DNA from: an uncultured Acetatifactor sp.
GTDB taxonomy: Bacteria; Bacillota; Clostridia; Lachnospirales; Lachnospiraceae
Length of the DNA: 27,653 nt
Assembly (NCBI GenBank): GCA_910586515.1
Contig: CAJUGL010000045.1
Coordinates: 1-27,653 of the forward strand
Direction of reading: 5' to 3'
Below are positions 23,850 through 27,653 of the stretch, piece after piece. The position numbers and the translations under genes are program-made. The stretch's first letter is position 1, and each line of letters begins with the position of its first letter. The notes below the pieces were generated by a model. That model was not told the origin of the DNA. It saw nothing but the letters and a program-made list of their open reading frames with translations, and did no database searches.

Positions 23850-24443
23850 TTGAGAACATGGAAATCACAGCCGTTTGTCAGCGCAGTATTGGTGGCGATA
23901 AATACCTTTATCTTTATATTATGTCATTTTACAGGCGAGCTGCTGTACGACGCGGGAAGGCTGGATATCTTTGGCGTATTGGTAAACGGAGAATACGGCC
24001 GGATATTTTGGGCAATGTTTCTTCACAGCGGAATCGCCCATCTGTTTAATAATATGATGATCTTGTTTTTTATGGGTTCCATGATTGAAAAAGAGGTAGG
24101 TCATCTTCCTTATGCGATAGTGTATTTCCTTTCGGGAATTGGGGGGAATATTGTTTCCCTGTCGTGGAAGGCGGCGTCGGGTGATTTTGCCGGTTCGGTG
24201 GGGGCCAGCGGAGCCATTTTCGGGCTAAACGGAGTACTTCTTGCCATGGTATTGCTATCGCGCAGGAGAATGGAAAACGTGACTCCGCTGAGGGTGGCCT
24301 TGTTGATTGCCTATTCTCTATACAGCGGGTTTACAGGGGAGAATATCGACAATGCGGCTCATGTAGGCGGGCTGGCGACCGGATTTTTGGCAGCAGCCGT
24401 CATGTGTATAATATCCGGCAGAAAGCGGGGCAGATACCGGTAA
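23850..24443 (+). CDS. Rhomboid-family intramembrane serine protease
   Basis: A 197-residue polytopic membrane protein. Conserved features are HSGIAHLFNNMMILFFMG in the L1/TM2 region, the catalytic serine in GASGAIFGLNG, and the catalytic histidine in NAAHVGGLATGF. Rhomboids cleave membrane-anchored substrates within the bilayer; the substrate here is unknown, though a pilus component is possible given its place at the end of the Tad block. TTG 23850 is preferred for GGGAGG (23836-23841) at eight bases. The frame is open upstream to TTG 23769, which would add 27 basic residues but has no ribosome site. Confidence 0.87.
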   Translation: MRTWKSQPFVSAVLVAINTFIFILCHFTGELLYDAGRLDIFGVLVNGEYGRIFWAMFLHSGIAHLFNNMMILFFMGSMIEKEVGHLPYAIVYFLSGIGGNIVSLSWKAASGDFAGSVGASGAIFGLNGVLLAMVLLSRRRMENVTPLRVALLIAYSLYSGFTGENIDNAAHVGGLATGFLAAAVMCIISGRKRGRYR

Positions 24444-24525
24444 TCAGCGGGTTACGGCACAGCTGACCAACGGGAGATATTGCCGACGTGCGCAGGATGC
24501 GGAGAATGAATGGAGAGGTGTGATT

Positions 24526-25524
24526 TTGAATATTCATATTTACTACGGCGGAAGAGGGATTATCGATGATCCCACGCTGTTTGTCATCAATAAAATGCAG
24601 GAGATTTTGGAGGAGCTCAGAGTCAATGTCACCCGCTATAATTTATACGAGTGTAAGAACACAATATCCATGCTTCCTCAGACACTGAAAGATGCAGACG
24701 GTATCATTCTTGCCGTCACAGTGGAATGGTTTGGCATCGGCGGTTATATGCAGCAGTTTTTGGACGCTTGCTGGCTTTTTGGAGATAAGGAGAAAATATC
24801 GACGATTTATATGTGTCCGGTTGTAATGTCAACCACTTACGGTGAGCGCGAGGCCAAGATGAACCTGGCCACGGCATGGGAGATTTTGGGTGGGTTGCCC
24901 TGCAGCGGTATTTGCGGTTATATAGAAAATACGGTTACGCTGGAAATGAACGAGCAATATGTTCGGATAATTGAAAAAAAGGCGGAAAGCATGTATCGTA
25001 CAATCAATCAGCATGTAGCCTGTTTTCCGGCCAGCAATCAGGCGGTGAAACAGAAGATTGCCGTTCCCAAGGGCACGAATCTGACGCCGCAGGAGACAGA
25101 GCAGCTGTCGCAGTATGTATCTGACGACAGTTATGTGCAGCGTCAGAAGCAGGATATTCAGGAACTTACAAGCCTGTTCCGTGATATGCTCAGTGAGGAG
25201 GAAGCGGATAATGGGGAGGAATATCTGTCCTCTTTTAAAAAAGCATTTCGGCCTCAGGCGGGATTCCGCGGGGAGTATGTTATCGGCATAGACGAGAGAA
25301 AGAAGAAGCTGACATTATCGGTCAACGGGCCGAATCTGGAGTGCGGGTATGGTACGATAGAGAAACCGGATGTGGAAATGCAGCTTGAAAAGGCAGCAAT
25401 GGAGGATATTATTTCGGGAAGGATGACTTTTCAGAGAGCTTTTATGTCCGGCGCAATGAAGGCAAAGGGAGATTTTGGTATTTTGAGGGCTCTTGACCAG
25501 ATTTTTAATTTTGAAGAAAAGTAA
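24526..25524 (+). CDS. Flavodoxin/NADPH-FMN reductase-fold and SCP2-like fusion protein
   Basis: A 332-residue soluble protein. Residues 1 to about 175 have the look of an NADPH-dependent FMN-reductase fold: an initial strand IHIYYGG, helix, then GIILAVTVEWFGIGGYMQQFLD and YMCPVVMSTTYGEREA, where flavodoxin-like proteins contact flavin phosphate and ring. From about 250 to the end (YVIGIDERKKKLTLSVNG, then DVEMQLEKAAMEDIISGRMT and GAMKAKGDFGIL) is an SCP2-like sterol-carrier domain. Its cellular role is unknown; a reductase with a hydrophobic-ligand domain is a guess. TTG 24526 is preferred because AGAGGTG (24514-24520) would overlap the GTG at 24520. The HIT gene follows closely. Confidence 0.75.
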   Translation: MNIHIYYGGRGIIDDPTLFVINKMQEILEELRVNVTRYNLYECKNTISMLPQTLKDADGIILAVTVEWFGIGGYMQQFLDACWLFGDKEKISTIYMCPVVMSTTYGEREAKMNLATAWEILGGLPCSGICGYIENTVTLEMNEQYVRIIEKKAESMYRTINQHVACFPASNQAVKQKIAVPKGTNLTPQETEQLSQYVSDDSYVQRQKQDIQELTSLFRDMLSEEEADNGEEYLSSFKKAFRPQAGFRGEYVIGIDERKKKLTLSVNGPNLECGYGTIEKPDVEMQLEKAAMEDIISGRMTFQRAFMSGAMKAKGDFGILRALDQIFNFEEK

Positions 25525-25543
25525 GATATTCGGAGGTGAAGAG

Positions 25544-25954
25544 GTGAAACGGGAGGATTGTATTTTCTGTAAAATTGCCGGGGGAGAGATTCCGTCCAAG
25601 ACATTATATGAGGATGAGAACTTTCGTGTGATTCTTGATTTAAGTCCGGCGACCAGAGGGCATGCTTTGATTTTGCCGAAAGAACATGCGGAAGATCTGC
25701 ACGAACTTTCGGATGAGACGGCCGCGGAAGTGTTGGTCTTGGCTAAAAAAATTGCGGCGGTTATGGTGAAGAGGCTGCACTGCGACGGACTTAATTTGGT
25801 TCAGAATAACGGGGAGGCGGCAGGGCAGACGGTAAAGCATTTTCATGTACATGTTATACCGAGGTATAAGGGAGATGGGCAGAATATTAACTGGGTACCC
25901 GGCAGCCCTTCCCAGGAAGAACTGGAGTCGATTAGAGAAGCGATTGTGGAGTAG
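25544..25954 (+). CDS. HIT-family nucleotide hydrolase (Hint-like)
   Basis: A 136-residue histidine-triad protein that hydrolyses AMP conjugates such as adenosine phosphoramidates or dinucleotides. The HxHxHxx motif is HFHVHVIPR. The CIFCKI start and the GHALILPKEH and NNGEAAGQTV segments are typical of the Hint branch. GTG 25544 is preferred, with GGAGGTG at 25532-25538. The open frame extends upstream into the previous gene, but conservation begins at KREDCIFC. It sits ten bases before the fumarase alpha gene. Confidence 0.93.
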   Translation: MKREDCIFCKIAGGEIPSKTLYEDENFRVILDLSPATRGHALILPKEHAEDLHELSDETAAEVLVLAKKIAAVMVKRLHCDGLNLVQNNGEAAGQTVKHFHVHVIPRYKGDGQNINWVPGSPSQEELESIREAIVE

Positions 25955-25964
25955 AGGAGCGAAG

Positions 25965-26807
25965 ATGAGAATAGTAGACGTCAGCTTGGTTACAGAGGCG
26001 GTAAAGGAAATGTGCATTGAGGCCAGTCATTTTCTGACTGAGGATATGAAGAATGCCCTGGAGTTAGCCGCAGCGGAGGAATGTGCGCCTTTGGGGCGGC
26101 AGATACTGGAACAACTGCAGGAAAATATGAAAATTGCCGGCGAGGATATGATTCCTATATGTCAGGATACCGGAATGGCAGTAATTTTTATGGAAGTGGG
26201 ACAGGATGTCCATTTTGAGGGCGGTTTTCTGGAAGATGCTGTCAACGAAGGGGTACGTCAGGGCTATGGGGAAGGTTTTTTGCGCAAGTCCGTAGTGAAA
26301 GACCCGATTATCAGAGAAAACACGAAAGACAATACGCCTGCGGTCATTCATTATTCCGTAGTTTTGGGAGATAAAGTTCGGATCACTGTGGCGCCAAAAG
26401 GCTTTGGCAGCGAAAACATGAGCCGTGTGTTTATGCTGAAGCCGGCAGACGGCATTGAAGGGGTAAAAAATGCAGTGCTTACTGCAGTGAAGGATGCCGG
26501 GCCGAATGCGTGTCCGCCCATGGTTGTCGGCGTCGGTATTGGGGGAACTTTCGAAAAATCTGCTCTGATGGCCAAGGCTGCGCTGACCAGGCCCGTAAAC
26601 ATCCGGTCGGATATCCCCTATGTAGCCGAATTGGAGAAGGAGCTTTTGGAAAAGATTAATCGTTCCGGCATCGGCCCGGGAGGATTGGGAGGAAGGATTA
26701 CGGCATTAGCAGTAAATATTATTACCTATCCGACTCATATTGCGGGACTTCCGGTGGCGGTAAATATTTGCTGTCATGTGAACAGGCATGCGGTAAGAGT
26801 ATTATAG
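25965..26807 (+). CDS. fumA: Fumarate hydratase class I, alpha subunit
   Basis: A 280-residue subunit of an oxygen-sensitive [4Fe-4S] hydro-lyase that interconverts fumarate and malate; the closely related L(+)-tartrate dehydratase alpha cannot be excluded by sequence alone. Candidate cluster cysteines are C66 in CQDTG, C183 in NACPPM and C269 or C270 in NICCHVNRHA. MVVGVGIGGTFEKSALMAKAAL is typical of the family. ATG 25965 is fixed by GAGGAG five bases upstream. The beta subunit follows after 16 bases, the usual two-gene layout in Clostridia. Confidence 0.93.
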   Translation: MRIVDVSLVTEAVKEMCIEASHFLTEDMKNALELAAAEECAPLGRQILEQLQENMKIAGEDMIPICQDTGMAVIFMEVGQDVHFEGGFLEDAVNEGVRQGYGEGFLRKSVVKDPIIRENTKDNTPAVIHYSVVLGDKVRITVAPKGFGSENMSRVFMLKPADGIEGVKNAVLTAVKDAGPNACPPMVVGVGIGGTFEKSALMAKAALTRPVNIRSDIPYVAELEKELLEKINRSGIGPGGLGGRITALAVNIITYPTHIAGLPVAVNICCHVNRHAVRVL

Positions 26808-26823
26808 GAACAGGGAGGGTGGC

Positions 26824-27375
26824 ATGGACAGACATATTACGGTTCCGTTGACGGACGAGACGGCGGCTGAACTCTGCGCCGGAGACTATGTTTTTTTGAC
26901 AGGTACGATTTATACAGCGAGAGACGCTGCTCACAAGAGGATGTATGAGGCAATGGAAGCAGGGGAAGAGCTTCCTGTGGAGATGAAAAATAATGTGATT
27001 TATTATATGGGGCCGTCTCCCGCCCGGACAGGAAGAGCAATCGGGTCAGCAGGTCCCACTACGGCCAGCCGCATGGACAAGTATGCGCCTGCTCTATTGG
27101 ACAGGGGGCTGAAAGGGATGATCGGGAAGGGAAAACGGGCACAAGAAGTGAAGGAGGCAATAGTTCGAAACGGCGCAGTCTATTTCGCGGCGGTCGGAGG
27201 GGCAGGAGCATTGCTTTCCCGGGCTATTGTTGCTTCAGAGGTGATTGCCTATGACGATTTGGGGACTGAGGCTGTCAGGAAGCTGACCGTACAGGATTTT
27301 CCGGTCATTGTGGTGATGGATGCCAGGGGAAATAATCTGTATGAGACGGCTATCCGGCAGTACTGCAGGGAATAA
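26824..27375 (+). CDS. fumB: Fumarate hydratase class I, beta subunit
   Basis: A 183-residue partner of the alpha subunit that supplies part of the active site. The conserved GPSPARTGRAIGSAGPTTASR signature and the LKGMIGKGKR stretch are present, followed by YFAAVGGAGALL. Together with the alpha gene it forms a heteromeric class I fumarase, or possibly the related tartrate dehydratase. ATG 26824 has GGGAGGG just upstream. It is the last gene before a hairpin at 27437. Confidence 0.93.
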   Translation: MDRHITVPLTDETAAELCAGDYVFLTGTIYTARDAAHKRMYEAMEAGEELPVEMKNNVIYYMGPSPARTGRAIGSAGPTTASRMDKYAPALLDRGLKGMIGKGKRAQEVKEAIVRNGAVYFAAVGGAGALLSRAIVASEVIAYDDLGTEAVRKLTVQDFPVIVVMDARGNNLYETAIRQYCRE

Positions 27376-27436
27376 GCTGTCTTTGTCTGCTGAGGTGAAC
27401 GGTAATCGGACATTTTACTGTTTCCAGGCAGTTTCG

Positions 27437-27475
27437 CCGGGGGTTTTCATGCGTATTTTGCACGAAAACCCCCGG
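27437..27475 (+). terminator. Hairpin terminator after fumarase genes
   Basis: CCGGGGGTTTTC pairs perfectly with GAAAACCCCCGG in a 12-bp stem; TGC/GCA can extend pairing inside the loop. It is followed by AAATTATTTT rather than a pure T-run. The strong stem and position support termination of the fumarase transcript. Confidence 0.75.
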
Positions 27476-27509
27476 AAATTATTTTGAGCAAAATATAATA
27501 AAAAAGTGG

Positions 27510-27538
27510 TTGACAAACAGGGGGGCTCTGTGTATAAT
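27510..27538 (+). promoter_or_regulatory. Consensus sigma-A promoter of tRNA-Ser
   Basis: A perfect TTGACA (27510-27515), a 17-base spacer and a perfect TATAAT (27533-27538). Transcription should start near 27545, giving a 5' leader of about 56 bases to be removed by RNase P. Confidence 0.9.
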
Positions 27539-27600
27539 AAAAAACGTGCTACGGAGTGTGGCTGACAAATGCATATTGGCAGTACAGTAGTTCGGATTAA

Positions 27601-27653
27601 GGAGAAATACTCAAGAGGCCGAAGAGGCGCCCCTGCTAAGGGTGTAGGTCGGG
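27601..27653 (+). tRNA. tRNA-Ser(GCU), 5' part; cut by window end
   Basis: The acceptor 5' strand GGAGAAA, the D-arm, and the anticodon arm CGCCC-CTGCTAA-GGGTG with anticodon GCT at 27635-27637 are present. The following TGTAGGTCGGG begins the long variable arm of a class II tRNA, as expected for serine. The remainder lies beyond the window. It reads AGC/AGU codons. Confidence 0.92.

Overview
The window looks like a chromosomal segment of a motile, monoderm, spore-former-related Clostridia member, most probably a Lachnospiraceae. The grounds are the flagellin, FliS and FliK-like proteins, a BofA homologue, a Tad pilus locus without secretin or other outer-membrane parts, two-subunit iron-sulfur fumarase genes, and frequent TTG/GTG starts behind strong AGGAGG-type ribosome sites. 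This taxonomic call is inference; no 16S gene is present.

Layout. (1) 87-1598: a HAD phosphatase abutting the 16S rRNA dimethyltransferase gene rsmA/ksgA. (2) 1599-2227: a gene-poor stretch with decayed protein fragments. One is from an AAA-4/HATPase_c_4 ATP-binding protein, one is unidentified, and one resembles the N-terminus of the BREX protein BrxL. It reads as the scar of a lost defence island, followed by a promoter and a structured leader. (3) 2228-7857: a 1205-residue TPR / acidic-repeat / degenerate AAA protein, then the glycogen branching enzyme glgB and a strong terminator. (4) 7936-12929: a 1046-residue helical protein with a FliK-like tail, flagellin, and a FliS-like chaperone. 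(5) 12879-13545: a DUF2508 (YaaL-like) gene on the minus strand and a divergent bofA gene.

(6) 13582-24443: a sigma-A-type promoter and a long co-oriented Tad/Flp pilus locus. In order it holds a prepilin peptidase, TadZ-like protein, TadA/CpaF ATPase, TadB, TadC with a large extracytoplasmic insert, Flp pilin, DUF5702-type protein, TadE with a paired Cys/His tail, a second small prepilin peptidase, another TadE-like pseudopilin, a DUF6382-like/FHA protein and a rhomboid protease. The first peptidase would mature Flp and possibly the pseudopilins. CpaF with TadB and TadC would drive assembly, TadZ would place the machine, and the FHA and rhomboid proteins are plausible regulators or processors. 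(7) 24526-27375: a flavodoxin-fold/SCP2 fusion, a HIT hydrolase and the fumarate hydratase alpha and beta genes, closed by a hairpin. (8) 27510-27653: a consensus promoter and the 5' part of tRNA-Ser(GCU), cut by the window end.

The least ordinary items are the TPR/repeat/pseudo-AAA protein tied to glgB, the Ig-like insert in TadC, the TadE with twin Ada-like zinc motifs, the TadZ without a normal P-loop, and the defence-island scar. All identifications come from reading motifs by eye. No database search was run.
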